Assembly (NCBI GenBank): GCA_903872565.1
Contig: CAIQLG010000323.1
Span: 1-36,946, forward strand
DNA length: 36,946 nucleotides
Direction of reading: 5' to 3'
From: an uncultured Lentisphaerota bacterium
GTDB taxonomy: Bacteria; Verrucomicrobiota; Lentisphaeria; Victivallales; GWF2-50-93
The position numbers and the translations under genes are program-made. This document shows, in pieces, positions 23,581-32,589 of the stretch (position 1 is its first letter; the number at the start of each line of letters is the position of its first letter). The notes beneath the pieces are model-generated. The model searched no databases. It was not told the DNA's origin and saw only the letters and a list, made by a program, of their open reading frames with translations.

Positions 23581-25815
23581 CTACTTCCTGTCTTTTGCTG
23601 ACCAGTCTGTAAGCTTGCCTTTTGCCGACCAGTCCACCAGCGTGAATTTCTGTTCCGATACCTTGCCCTTATCCTTTATGACTGTCTTGGTTTCCTTTTT
23701 GCCTGTGTATTCCAGAGACCTGTCATCTGCGAAATCCGCGCCGACATCATTGAATATCAACTCAAAAGGTTCAATTGTTCCCGTAACTTTGCCATCATCT
23801 TCGCTGGAAAAATCAACAATATTCGTGTCGGAGTTCGATGCGGGAGTCCCTGTGATTTTGACTGTGAATCTCTTATTCTTGTCCCATCTGAGCTCAACCT
23901 TTTCGACAGTCATCGTGTCCGCCTGGATCTCGTCTTTCCCGGTGACTATGAAGATTGCGTTTCCACCATTTGCAAGATCCGCGAGATCCTTTGTTGTCGC
24001 ATTCTTGAGTTTGTCGCTGAACAGGTAGAACCCGAAATCAAAAGTTAAACCCGTGTTTTCGTCTATGGTGTTCAAATCAAAAGCATCTGAGAACTGAGTT
24101 GTCGCCTGAATTATAAACTTGTCAGTCGAATATTGTTCGTATGCATCGTTGATCTTCTTGACAGACTCCTTGTGCGAAGTGATGAACGAGAGCCTTGGTA
24201 CTTGCCCGTTTTTACTTACTATTGCCGCCGAGAAGTCCACAGCAGGCGGGTTGGCACCTTCTATTTTGATATCCTGGGAAAACGGATCAAATGTGTACCC
24301 GGACAGTTTTGGAGTTACAGTATAATTTCCATCTGCCAGTCCGGTGAAACTGTATGCGCCGGTGGTGTCGCTGAATGTCGTTGATATGTTCGCACCTGAC
24401 AGAGCAATCGCCACGCCCTTGAGCACCTTGCCTCGGATTGTCCCGCTTATGGAATATTCTCCCGTGTTCTTTGTCGCGGTGAAATCACAGCCTGTCGCAT
24501 TGCCCCCACTTATGGCGACATCCCTGGTTGGGGGATCGAAAGTGTATCCTGACAGACTCGGAGTGACAGTGTATGAACCATCCAATATTCCTGAAAAGGC
24601 AAATGTTCCGTCAGTCCCACTCGTAGTTGCAGCAGATGAAGTGCCGGAGAGCATCAACGCAACTCCCCCCTGGACAGCTCCGGCGACAGCTCCGCTGATA
24701 GAATATGACCCTGTCGTCTGAGATTCGAAAAATCCTGCTGCTGCGGTATTGACTGCGGCGCTGAAATACTTTATTCTCATATATCCGCTCTCACCCCAGG
24801 TTGTCCCCCAACTGTTTCTGAGTATCCAGCATCCGCCACCGCCTTCAGTAGGATTGTCATCCCAGCCGATGAGCGCAACAGCATGGTTTGAGGTTGTATA
24901 GTAATAGGGATCGGAATCAGGTTTTGTGTTTGTATTTTCATAGACTCCGGTGCTGTATGCCTGGAAGGCACTGTCAACATAGACAGCCACGTCAACGGTG
25001 CCATAAGTGGAAATGGCAGTTTTGATTTGTTCTGTAGTGTCCGCGATCTTTGTCGGAAATACTCTTCCCCACTGATTGAATGTCTTCCTTGTAAATTTTT
25101 TAGAGGCATCAATAACCCTCTGCCCGGGAGATGTTTTGCTGATTGAATACGGGAAATCTGCTTCAATGCATACGCCTTCAAAGCCTAGTGCGCCCCCCGG
25201 TGGACCTTTGGTTGTCAGTCCGAAAAGTTCATAATAATCATAGTCGGAACCTTCGCCGTTGCCCTTTTTGTTGAAGTGTTTATTGTAGGGCGAAGAGGAG
25301 CCAAGTGTCCAGACGATATACATTTCAGCGAAATCCACGCAATTCGCATCATACAGGCTATTTTTGAAATTGTATGTCGTTTCGGCGGCGGCACAGGCGC
25401 CAAAGGCGTAGCAGGCACCGAGAGCCCCCTGGCTGCGGACTGCCCCGATGTATGAATGCCCTTTGTAGTTTCTCCAGTCGAACGATGCATCAGCCGCTTT
25501 TGAGTTTGTAACTGCTTTTAAAAGGGCGTCAGTATTAGAAATGATTTTTCTCTTGGCCATAGGAGGAGCCACGCGTTTTTTGAACATCTTGCCTTTTTCC
25601 TCAGCCGAAAGCCTATAGACCCAGGTGTCTTTGACAGTGAATGAGTAATTGTTCTTCTTTATTTTTTCACGAATCTGCTCGAGGCTGTCATCCGGTCCGA
25701 AAGCAATCTTGTCCTGCGCGAAAACCGTGCCTCCAATAGAAATAATCGCCGCAAAAGCCACTGAAAAAGCTAACCCTCTTATCGCAGTTCTGAGATTCCC
25801 GACTCGACGTTTCAT
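23581..25815 (-). CDS. Secreted papain-like cysteine protease with two regulatory-like beta domains
   Basis: A 744-residue paralog of the dual protease. A signal peptide (1-33, VFA) and pro-region lead into a C1A domain with Q129, C135 (QGALGACYAFGA), H311 (SNHAVALIGWDDN) and N334 (RNSWGTTWGE). Two carboxypeptidase-regulatory-like domains follow (about 370-447 and 454-529), each with YSISG at the start and YTVTP-x-LSGYTFDP. The last 200 residues (from about 535) are unrecognised, rich in charged beta-like strands, and end with a short DWSAK repeat (728-732, 737-741). In the first 365 residues it closely matches the other protease. Regulation unknown; downstream it is coupled to the glycosyltransferase gene. 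Confidence 0.9.
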   Translation of the reverse strand: MKRRVGNLRTAIRGLAFSVAFAAIISIGGTVFAQDKIAFGPDDSLEQIREKIKKNNYSFTVKDTWVYRLSAEEKGKMFKKRVAPPMAKRKIISNTDALLKAVTNSKAADASFDWRNYKGHSYIGAVRSQGALGACYAFGACAAAETTYNFKNSLYDANCVDFAEMYIVWTLGSSSPYNKHFNKKGNGEGSDYDYYELFGLTTKGPPGGALGFEGVCIEADFPYSISKTSPGQRVIDASKKFTRKTFNQWGRVFPTKIADTTEQIKTAISTYGTVDVAVYVDSAFQAYSTGVYENTNTKPDSDPYYYTTSNHAVALIGWDDNPTEGGGGCWILRNSWGTTWGESGYMRIKYFSAAVNTAAAGFFESQTTGSYSISGAVAGAVQGGVALMLSGTSSAATTSGTDGTFAFSGILDGSYTVTPSLSGYTFDPPTRDVAISGGNATGCDFTATKNTGEYSISGTIRGKVLKGVAIALSGANISTTFSDTTGAYSFTGLADGNYTVTPKLSGYTFDPFSQDIKIEGANPPAVDFSAAIVSKNGQVPRLSFITSHKESVKKINDAYEQYSTDKFIIQATTQFSDAFDLNTIDENTGLTFDFGFYLFSDKLKNATTKDLADLANGGNAIFIVTGKDEIQADTMTVEKVELRWDKNKRFTVKITGTPASNSDTNIVDFSSEDDGKVTGTIEPFELIFNDVGADFADDRSLEYTGKKETKTVIKDKGKVSEQKFTLVDWSAKGKLTDWSAKDRK

Positions 25816-25876
25816 TTTTATTACTCCCTTACATTAAATTATATTTTTTTATATAAAAATCGTTTGCCTTAGGGTT

Positions 25877-25900
25877 AGGGACTGTTATTTAACAGTCCCT
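25877..25900. other. Perfect 11-bp palindromic hairpin
   Basis: AGGGACTGTTA and TAACAGTCCCT flank a two-base TT centre. It lies in the 98-bp gap between the DUF6941-like gene and the downstream protease gene on the same strand. Neither side has a T tract, so it may be a processing site or operator rather than an intrinsic terminator. Confidence 0.5.
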
Positions 25901-25913
25901 TAGTTTCATCAGC

Positions 25914-26324
25914 TTAAAAATTCTTCTCTTGTGGCTGGATTTGCCTCAGGTAAAGCGGGAGCTGTCCAATTTGTTTGCCGTCAATGCCGAGATTTATGTT
26001 GTATTCGCCAAATTTCTCAAACTTGAGCCTTTGCAAATTGAAGACAATGTTGACGACCGATGAAAAAAGGTTTTCCGAGATCCTGACATTGAGGTTGCCA
26101 TCGATCCCTGGAATTGCCTTTTTGTTGTCCTCGTCCACGAAGTCAATTCTAACCTTGTGCTCGCCTTCCTCGAAGCGGGTGAATCTTATCCTCAAAGCTA
26201 TGCAGCAGTATGGATGATTCACAGGAATGGATTTCGAGTAAAGCGTGTCGAAGGAGCCCAATATGTTCAGTTTCCCCTGGGAATCGGTTGCTGCATCACA
26301 CAGCAGGAAGGCCTCGATATTCAT
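25914..26324 (-). CDS. DUF6941-like protein of unknown function
   Basis: A 136-residue soluble protein that starts MNIEAFLLCDAATDSQGKLNILGSFD, followed by HPYCCIALRIRFTRFEEGEHKVRIDFVDEDNKKAIP and ends in a predicted beta-rich region (GEYNINLGIDGKQIGQLPLYLRQ). I recall this pattern from a small family listed as DUF6941 in bacteria of the PVC group and others; no function is known to me. No signal peptide or membrane segment. It sits upstream of the protease on the same strand with a hairpin in between, so co-transcription is uncertain. The family name is from memory. Confidence 0.65.
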   Translation of the reverse strand: MNIEAFLLCDAATDSQGKLNILGSFDTLYSKSIPVNHPYCCIALRIRFTRFEEGEHKVRIDFVDEDNKKAIPGIDGNLNVRISENLFSSVVNIVFNLQRLKFEKFGEYNINLGIDGKQIGQLPLYLRQIQPQEKNF

Positions 26325-26620
26325 TTTTACCCTCGTTTATGTTTACATTAACCTCATTTGATAGGATAGCCTGAATAGTGAAGAAGTGCAAGGCGGTGCA
26401 GGATTTTAAATTGTTTTTCGGTTATTGGCACATATATTCTTCAAAAAAAATCTTCCAAAATATTGTGACCTTCGTGCAACATGGGGTTCTGAACTGCTCT
26501 CGTCTGGAATTGGATTGCTGATGGGTGCCTTGCAGGATTGCTGACAAATGGACTTTCATTCAATGAATTAAAAAGAAAATATTTTCTAAGTGATGAATTT
26601 ATTATTATGGGAAACCACTG

Positions 26621-27496
26621 ATGAATTTGACCGATTGCAAAATTTGCCCGCGCAACTGCGGGATCAACAGGTTTACAGCCAGAGGGTTTTGCCTTGCTGA
26701 CTCTGAGATGAGGGTCAACTGCCATCAGCTCCACTATTGGGAGGAACCGGTGATAAGCGGCTCGAAAGGCAGTGGCACTATTTTTTTCTCCGGCTGCAAT
26801 ATGAAGTGCGTCTATTGCCAGAATTACGAGATCAGCCAAGAGTTCAAGGGAAAAAACTGCTCCAGCGACGAACTTGTGAGCATGATGCTGGAACTTCAGC
26901 AAAAGGAAGCCCACAATGTCAATCTCGTCACTCCCACGCATTTTACTCCTCAGATCAGGGAGGCGCTTGTCAAAGCGCGAAACGAAGGCCTGAACATCCC
27001 AGTCGTATGGAACAGCAATGCATACGAGAAAGTGGAAACCCTCAGGACACTCGAAGGGCTGGTTGACATCTATATGCCGGACTTCAGGTACTGGTCGCCA
27101 GAAAGCTCCACAACATATTCGGACGCACCAGATTACGCTGAATTTGCGAAATCCGCAATCCTTGAAATGTTCAGACAGGTGGGACATCTAAATGTGATCG
27201 GAAGTGTGGTGGCGAGCGGGCTTCTCATAAGAATTCTTGTCCTGCCGGGAAATCTGAATGGTGCAGACAAAATCATCCGATGGATTTGCGAGAACACCGG
27301 AGCGGAGACATATGTAAGCCTCATGGGGCAATATTATCCGACATACAGGGCAGGGGAGTTCCCTGAGTTGAACCGGTCAGTGACGCGAAAAGAATATTCC
27401 AAGCTTGAAGACCTCCTTGATGAGCTTGGCTTCTCGAACGGATTTGTCCAGAAAATCGGATCTGACTCGAAATACACTCCGGATTTTCAGAAGTAA
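26621..27496 (+). CDS. PflX-like radical SAM protein
   Basis: The 291-residue protein has the radical SAM cluster motif CX3CX2C in FFSGCNMKCVYCQNYEIS (C59, C63, C66) and belongs to the group related to pyruvate-formate-lyase activating enzymes (COG1313, PflX type). An N-terminal cysteine set CKICPRNCGINR (C6, C9, C13) and C24 could bind a second cluster. Conserved blocks include NLVTPTHFTPQI, PVVWNSNAYE, VDIYMPDFRYW and VLPGNLNGADKI. The reaction is unknown; no glycyl radical enzyme lies nearby, so it acts on a partner encoded elsewhere or is not an activase. The Shine-Dalgarno is weak (GGGAAA about 8 bp upstream). Confidence 0.88.
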   Translation: MNLTDCKICPRNCGINRFTARGFCLADSEMRVNCHQLHYWEEPVISGSKGSGTIFFSGCNMKCVYCQNYEISQEFKGKNCSSDELVSMMLELQQKEAHNVNLVTPTHFTPQIREALVKARNEGLNIPVVWNSNAYEKVETLRTLEGLVDIYMPDFRYWSPESSTTYSDAPDYAEFAKSAILEMFRQVGHLNVIGSVVASGLLIRILVLPGNLNGADKIIRWICENTGAETYVSLMGQYYPTYRAGEFPELNRSVTRKEYSKLEDLLDELGFSNGFVQKIGSDSKYTPDFQK

Positions 27497-27512
27497 GTTC
27501 CGAATCTTTGAA

Positions 27513-27657
27513 AAACATTAAATCCGAAGCTCGAAATCCGAAACAAGCTCGAAAGGAATAAAAACTTAATTTGAAAACAATGTTTGAAACATTTGAATTA
27601 TTTTTAAATTTCCCCTTTTTGTTTCGGTTTTCGATATTCGGATTTCGAATTTAGCTG
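27513..27657. repeat. Dispersed foldback of the AAATCCGAA type
   Basis: AAATCCGAAGCTCGAAATCC (from 27520) faces GATATTCGGATTTCGAATTT near 27632-27654, with an AT-rich centre. The two arms are imperfect inverted repeats of about 27-34 bp. It lies between the converging radical SAM and kup genes and could end both transcripts. Another word-like intergenic repeat type. Confidence 0.6.
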
Positions 27658-27702
27658 CAGCGTAAGTTGCTCCAGTGTCCTCGATATCCTATGAAATTCA
27701 AA

Positions 27703-29601
27703 TCATATTTCTATCTGGAGTCCCAGCTCGATGACGCGGCCGGGCGGAATTCTGTAGAACTTGCTGGCGTCGAAAGAATTCTTCGACATGAACGAGAAGA
27801 TTTTCCTCTGGATGTTGGACAGCGTATTGCCAGGATTGATGATAAGTGTCTCTCTGCCTAGGAAGAAGGTGGTCTTCATCGGATCGAAGGATATCTTGCC
27901 ATGGCCGATTTTCTTCAATGCTTCCGGTATGTTAGGATCTTCGCTGAAACCGTATTTCAGGATAATGCGGTAAATTCCGTATCCCAGATCGGAGACTTCC
28001 GACCTTTTTTCATTAGGCACGAACGGGACATCTTCGTTCTTGACGGACATCAGCACCGTGGTTTCGTGGATGATCTTATTGTGCTTGAAATTGTGCAGGA
28101 GTGTCCTGGGTATTCCTGTTGAATTTCCACTGAGGAATACCGCCGTTCCATGCACCCTCAGAGGCTTGGAACTCTGGATATCCTTGATGAAAATATCGTC
28201 CGGCAGGGACTGTGATTCTATCCTCCTGCGCAAAACATCCCTGTTATGCCTCCACGTGATCATCAGCAGATAGATGACCGCCGCGATCAGCACCGGTATC
28301 CAGCCGCCGTATTTGATCTTGAGCATGCATGAAAGGAAGAATGCCAGGTTCACCAGGATGAAGAATGTGGCAACCGGAATTAGGATTCCGAGATGCACCG
28401 GCCAGATCTTCCTCGCTATGAAAAGTGCAAGTATGGTTGTTATCAGCATTGTCCCGGAAACCGCGACACCGTATGCACCGGCAAGATTGCCCGAGTTTTT
28501 GAATCCGAGAATTAGGACTGAAGTGCCGAGGAAGAGCGCAACATTGACCGCTGGAAGATAGACCTGCCCGATCTCCATTGAAGAGGTGTGAACTATGTGC
28601 AGGCGCGGGCTGAGTCCGAGCTGGATCGCCTGCCGTGTGAGCGAAAACGCGCCGGAGATGACTGCCTGTGACGCAATGATTGTCGCAACCGTCGCCAGAG
28701 CCACCAGAGGATAGAGCAAGGTGGGGGGCACAATTCTGTAGAATAGGTTTTCCGACATGTCCGGATTGTCAAGGAGGTATGCGCCCTGTCCGAAATAATT
28801 AAGGAGGAGGCATGGCAGGACTATGGTGAACCAGCCCAGCCTGATCGGACGTTTACCGAAGTGCCCCATGTCCGCATAAAGCACTTCTCCACCAGTGATG
28901 GCCAGCAATACAGTTCCCAGCACTGCGAACCCCTGATACTTATTCTCCAGGAATATGTTTAAGGCATAGACAGGGTTTATAGCTCCGATTACATATGGAT
29001 TCCTTATAATTGACATTGTGCCCAAGAGTCCTATCACCAGGAACCAGAAAAGAAGGACAGGTCCGAATACTGAGCCTATTTTTGCAGTTCCCTTGCGTTG
29101 GAAAAGGAAGAGCGCGGTGAGTATGGCGAGGGATATGTATATGATGTACGGCTGGAAGAGATGGGTCGTCATATTCAGTCCCTCTACTGCGCTGAGCACT
29201 GATATTGAGGGCGTGATTATGCCGTCGCCGTAGAGAAGGGCTGCACCGAAGATGCCGAGAACCGTGAGGATTATGTTCCATCTGGGGTTATGCTGCTTGT
29301 CCCGCTGGATAAGAGCCATGAGTGCCAGGATGCCGCCTTCACCCTTGTTGTCGGCCCTCATGAGGAACATCAGGTATTTCACAGATATTATAAGAATCAG
29401 TGACCAGAAGATCAGCGAGAGTATGCCGAGTATGTTTTCGTGGGAGGCCGGGATTCCATGCGAGCCTGCGAAGCATTCCCTGAAGGCATAAAGAGGGCTT
29501 GTCCCGATATCGCCATAGACGATGCCGAGTGCTCCAAGTGCGAGAAGATACAGGTTTTTCCTGGTGTCTTCCTGCTGAATTGTGTTTTTAGTGCTATCCA
29601 T
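27703..29601 (-). CDS. kup: Potassium uptake protein Kup
   Basis: Kup is an inner-membrane K+/H+ symporter for potassium uptake. The 632-residue product has the usual length and layout: ALGIVYGDIGTSPLYAFRE at 24-42 (the family signature), GAALLYGDGIITPSISVLSAVEG near 108-130, about twelve membrane helices, and a C-terminal cytoplasmic domain of about 170 residues that contains VHGTAVFLSGN and RIPPGRVIELG. The gene looks intact. A double-hairpin element lies upstream (29739-29793) and may sit in its 5' region. Confidence 0.95.
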   Translation of the reverse strand: MDSTKNTIQQEDTRKNLYLLALGALGIVYGDIGTSPLYAFRECFAGSHGIPASHENILGILSLIFWSLILIISVKYLMFLMRADNKGEGGILALMALIQRDKQHNPRWNIILTVLGIFGAALLYGDGIITPSISVLSAVEGLNMTTHLFQPYIIYISLAILTALFLFQRKGTAKIGSVFGPVLLFWFLVIGLLGTMSIIRNPYVIGAINPVYALNIFLENKYQGFAVLGTVLLAITGGEVLYADMGHFGKRPIRLGWFTIVLPCLLLNYFGQGAYLLDNPDMSENLFYRIVPPTLLYPLVALATVATIIASQAVISGAFSLTRQAIQLGLSPRLHIVHTSSMEIGQVYLPAVNVALFLGTSVLILGFKNSGNLAGAYGVAVSGTMLITTILALFIARKIWPVHLGILIPVATFFILVNLAFFLSCMLKIKYGGWIPVLIAAVIYLLMITWRHNRDVLRRRIESQSLPDDIFIKDIQSSKPLRVHGTAVFLSGNSTGIPRTLLHNFKHNKIIHETTVLMSVKNEDVPFVPNEKRSEVSDLGYGIYRIILKYGFSEDPNIPEALKKIGHGKISFDPMKTTFFLGRETLIINPGNTLSNIQRKIFSFMSKNSFDASKFYRIPPGRVIELGLQIEI

Positions 29602-29738
29602 TATGCCATGTGTGTGTGTGAAATGCGGGTAAGAAACCTAAAAATACATGATATCAGGCAAAAGTCAACGATGGCAGATAAGAATTTTGATTTTCAAAAC
29701 CGTTAAGATTGGTGTTTTGAGGCTGGGGAATCTCCGAA

Positions 29739-29793
29739 GTAGGTGCCGGCTTTAGCCTGTACCTCCATGGTACACCCTGAAGGGTGTACCTGC
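29739..29793. repeat. Double-hairpin (Y-shaped) element
   Basis: GTAGGT (29739-29744) pairs with ACCTGC (29788-29793, one G-T) around two hairpins: GCCGGC/GCCTGT with loop TTTA (29745-29760, one mismatch) and ACACCC/GGGTGT with loop TGAA (29772-29787). The loops can pair with each other with one wobble. The second hairpin can also extend to GGTACACCC/GGGTGTACC in competition with the outer stem. No T tract, so it is not a normal terminator. Confidence 0.6.
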
Positions 29794-29809
29794 TTGTGAT
29801 GCAGCCTTG

Positions 29810-30188
29810 TTAGTTCTTCCCTCTATTGGTTTTCTTTTTTGGAAGTGCCGTGTCACAAAATCCATCATGCTCAATTGCAATTAGGACTATAGGATATGAT
29901 TGAGCTTCACGAAGTTCTTCTTCGACATAGCGGGTTGCATAGCTGAAATTCGCAACGCGGTCAGTCAGTCGATACTCAAAATTTCGACTGAATCCAGTCA
30001 GCATATTCTCCAAATTTGGTATCAACCATCTCTCTGACAACGCCTGCACTATTCGCCTGTTTCTTGTCGAGGACTCGGACTTCTGTTGTGATAAGGATTT
30101 CTTGAAGCTCAAGAAAAATATGTGCCAGTCCGAGCCGGCATACCTTGTCCCTCGATCCACCGTAGAACTTGATCTTGCTTATCTTCAT
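29810..30188 (-). pseudogene. Restriction endonuclease remnant, frameshifted
   Basis: The first frame reads FYGGSRDKVCRLGLAHIF and VREMVDTKFGEYADWIQSKF then stops at 29976; the next frame continues EYRLTDRVANFSYATRYVEEE and YPIVLIAIEHDG. Removing one base from the AAATTTT run (plus-strand 29978-29984) joins the two into a protein of 125 residues. The start resembles the N-terminus and the second part the C-terminus of type II restriction endonucleases of about 210-230 residues as I remember them, with the central catalytic part missing. It overlaps the methyltransferase gene by 80 bp, typical of a restriction-modification pair. The nuclease label is inferred from motif memory and context. Confidence 0.5.
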
Positions 30189-31003
30189 AGTTGAACAACT
30201 CCTTTAAGTTAAACTGTGGTTCCTGTGCCGCCGAAAAAGAGAATTCGCCTTGAATTCTTCTTTGTATGTGGGCTGAATCATAAAGCTCAGTTCCAATCCA
30301 GTTCCTATAATGCTTTTCTGCCGCTTGGTAGGTCGAGCCTCCGCCTCCGAATGGATCAAAAACCAAGTCTCCAGGATTTGTGGATATTAATATGGACCGT
30401 TCAGGAATAATGAGCTTTAATTCATTAACGCCAGGACGTACCTTAAATTTATGATGACGATTCGGTGATGTATCTGTCCAGAAATCGGCCAGGTTGACTC
30501 CTGCAGGGTTCATCTTGTCTCGATGTCCCCCATAATCTCTAACCTCCTTCCCACAGTGTCTGCATGTCTCTATGGGAAGCCTGAGCTTGTTAAAAACACG
30601 AGGGGTGCCTCGTGTGTAGTATAGCAATGCATAATGGGCCGGGTAGAGCTTCTTGCCTCTGGGAAATGTCCCCTTCATGGTCAATGCAATCCAATGCCGG
30701 AAATCAAGGCTTTCTCCTAATGATAGGAGCAAATTGAACGGCCAGTTCGGGAATTGCGTAAAGGAAAAATGCACCTCCAGGCTTGATAACTCTGCAACAT
30801 TCCTGTATCCACTCACCGCACCACTTAAGATACTCGGCGTGAGCGAAACGGTCATTGTATCCGTTCTTGTAGTCTTTACCAATGTTGAACGGCGGATCAG
30901 CGAACACTGTATCGATAACACCAGACTTGAGGGATCTAAGTACCTCCAAGCAGTCGGCATCAAAAAGAGCACCGTGAGATGTTGTAAAATATGGCTTTAA
31001 CAT
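30109..31003 (-). pseudogene. DNA methyltransferase (N6-adenine/N4-cytosine, beta-type), single frameshift
   Basis: From the ATG at 31001-31003 the frame gives FADPPFNIGKDY (catalytic DPPF at 36-39) and a stop at 30704-30706. The rest lies in another frame: LDFRHWIALTMKG, CRHCGKEVRDYGG and the SAM-binding motif VFDPFGGGGSTYQAAE. The order DPPF before FxGxG is the beta class. One extra base in the GG at plus-strand 30708-30709 explains the break: without it the protein reads APIIRRKLDFRHW without interruption for 297 residues. All motifs are otherwise intact, so this is either a very recent mutation or a sequencing error. Confidence 0.88.
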
Positions 31004-31116
31004 GTTTGCACTATATATTCTTTTCCTGGGAATGTCAAATTGGTGATCGCATCGGCCAACTGTTAATAAATATATGACAGAAAGCACAAGTGAAATCTGG
31101 TCTTTGCAATTTCAAT

Positions 31117-32589
31117 TTAGAGCCTGCAGGCTTTTTCCGCCTCTTCCCTGTCGTCGAACGGATGTTTCACCCCTTTGATCTCCTGGTAGGTCTCATGTCC
31201 TTTTCCCGCCAGAAGGACAGTGTCACCGGGGTGCGCGTACTTGATCGCTTCGCAGATTGCCGAACGTCTGTCAGGAATATTCTTGAACTTTGCGGAAGGC
31301 GTAATCCCGGCAATTATCTCCTTTATGATTTCCTCCGGTTTTTCCGTCCGGGGATTGTCGCTCGTGACAATGCTGAAATCTGCGAGTTTCGCAGAGAGTG
31401 CGCCCATCCTGGGGCGTTTGCTGCGGTCGCGGTCGCCCCCGCATCCGAAGACACATATCAGTTTGCCTCTGGTTACGGGGCGGAGAGCCGTGAGAACTCT
31501 TCCGAGGGCATCGTCCGTGTGTGCATAGTCAACAATAATGTTTATTCCCTTGGTGTTGGGGACTTTCTCGAGTCTTCCGGGAACATTGACCCCCTTGGCG
31601 ATGCTTTCGATGATCTTCACAGGTTCGAGCCCGAGCCCGCAGGCAAGAGCAAAGGCGCCTGTGACATTATAGCCGTTGTATTCTCCGAGAAGTGGAGTCG
31701 TCAAAATGTATTTCTTACCGTCGAGCGAGACTTCCACAACTGTCTCATGTTCTCCCAGAACGAGATTTTTCATTCGGCATTTTGCCTCAGGAGTTTTTCC
31801 GAATGAGAAGAGTCTCATGTTTTTTGCGCCTTCCGCAAGCATTTTCCCATAATGATCATCTGTGTTGATTGCGGCGGCCGAGCTTTCGTCGGTATGATTG
31901 TCGAACAGTATTTTTTTCGCGCTGAAATATGACTCCATATCCTTATGATAATCAAGGTGATCCCCTGTGAGGTTCGTGAAGAGGACTCCTGCGAATTTCG
32001 CAGATCCTGTCCGGTTCTGATCGAGTGCATGGCTCGAGACTTCCATCGCGGCGTGAGTGCATCCGGAATCGGCCATTTCCCTGAACGTCTCTTGGAGCTC
32101 GTATGCCTCCGGGGTGGTACGTTCCGACATGATGGTCTTTTTTCCGGTTCTGCGGCACACGGTCGAGATCAGCCCGGTTTTCAGCGAGGAGTCGGAAAGT
32201 ATCGAGTGGAGTAGGTATGCGTTGGTTGTTTTTCCGTTTGTCCCCGTTATTCCGGCAAGTTTCAAGTTTCGCGCCGGATAATCGAAGAATGTTTCGCAAA
32301 TCGCAGCGTATGCAGGATAAGATTTTTTCACCCTGATGAAAATTGCGCGTGGAGCGCTTGTGTCAATATCTTTTTCATGGACAATTACTGCCGCGCCAGC
32401 GGCGAGCGCTCTTCCTACGAATTCGTGTCCGTCGGAAGACGCGCCTTTCACCGCTACGAAGATGTCATCTTTTCCAATTTTTCTGGAATCGTTTGTCACA
32501 TTTCCGACGGCAAAATCTCTGCCGTCAGTTTTTCCCAGGACCAAGCTGCCAAGATGGGCGACATATTCGGATAAGTGTTTGTGTTTCAT
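31117..32589 (-). CDS. murE: UDP-N-acetylmuramoyl-L-alanyl-D-glutamate-2,6-diaminopimelate ligase
   Basis: MurE adds meso-diaminopimelate to UDP-MurNAc-L-Ala-D-Glu in the cytoplasm during peptidoglycan synthesis. The 490-residue product has the ATP loop GITGTNGKTT (113-122), the substrate histidine segment EVSSHALDQ, the lysine normally carbamylated in SAKKILF (K225), VDYAHTDDAL and the meso-DAP specificity motif DNPR (411-414), followed by GKGHETYQ. The gene appears complete and stands alone, not in the usual mur cluster. Upstream lies a repeat-rich gap. It fixes the cell wall as DAP-type. Confidence 0.96.
   Translation of the reverse strand: MKHKHLSEYVAHLGSLVLGKTDGRDFAVGNVTNDSRKIGKDDIFVAVKGASSDGHEFVGRALAAGAAVIVHEKDIDTSAPRAIFIRVKKSYPAYAAICETFFDYPARNLKLAGITGTNGKTTNAYLLHSILSDSSLKTGLISTVCRRTGKKTIMSERTTPEAYELQETFREMADSGCTHAAMEVSSHALDQNRTGSAKFAGVLFTNLTGDHLDYHKDMESYFSAKKILFDNHTDESSAAAINTDDHYGKMLAEGAKNMRLFSFGKTPEAKCRMKNLVLGEHETVVEVSLDGKKYILTTPLLGEYNGYNVTGAFALACGLGLEPVKIIESIAKGVNVPGRLEKVPNTKGINIIVDYAHTDDALGRVLTALRPVTRGKLICVFGCGGDRDRSKRPRMGALSAKLADFSIVTSDNPRTEKPEEIIKEIIAGITPSAKFKNIPDRRSAICEAIKYAHPGDTVLLAGKGHETYQEIKGVKHPFDDREEAEKACRL

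Noticed and set aside
25877-25900. Intrinsic terminator between the DUF6941-like and protease genes
   Set aside because: The stem is perfect but no T tract follows on either strand, so it is listed only as a hairpin.
26441-27187. Minus-strand open frame of 248 codons
   Set aside because: It lies opposite the well-supported radical SAM gene and shows no domain; it is a shadow of that gene's codon bias.
31090-31806. Plus-strand open frame of 238 codons
   Set aside because: Antisense to murE, whose motifs are complete; no independent support.
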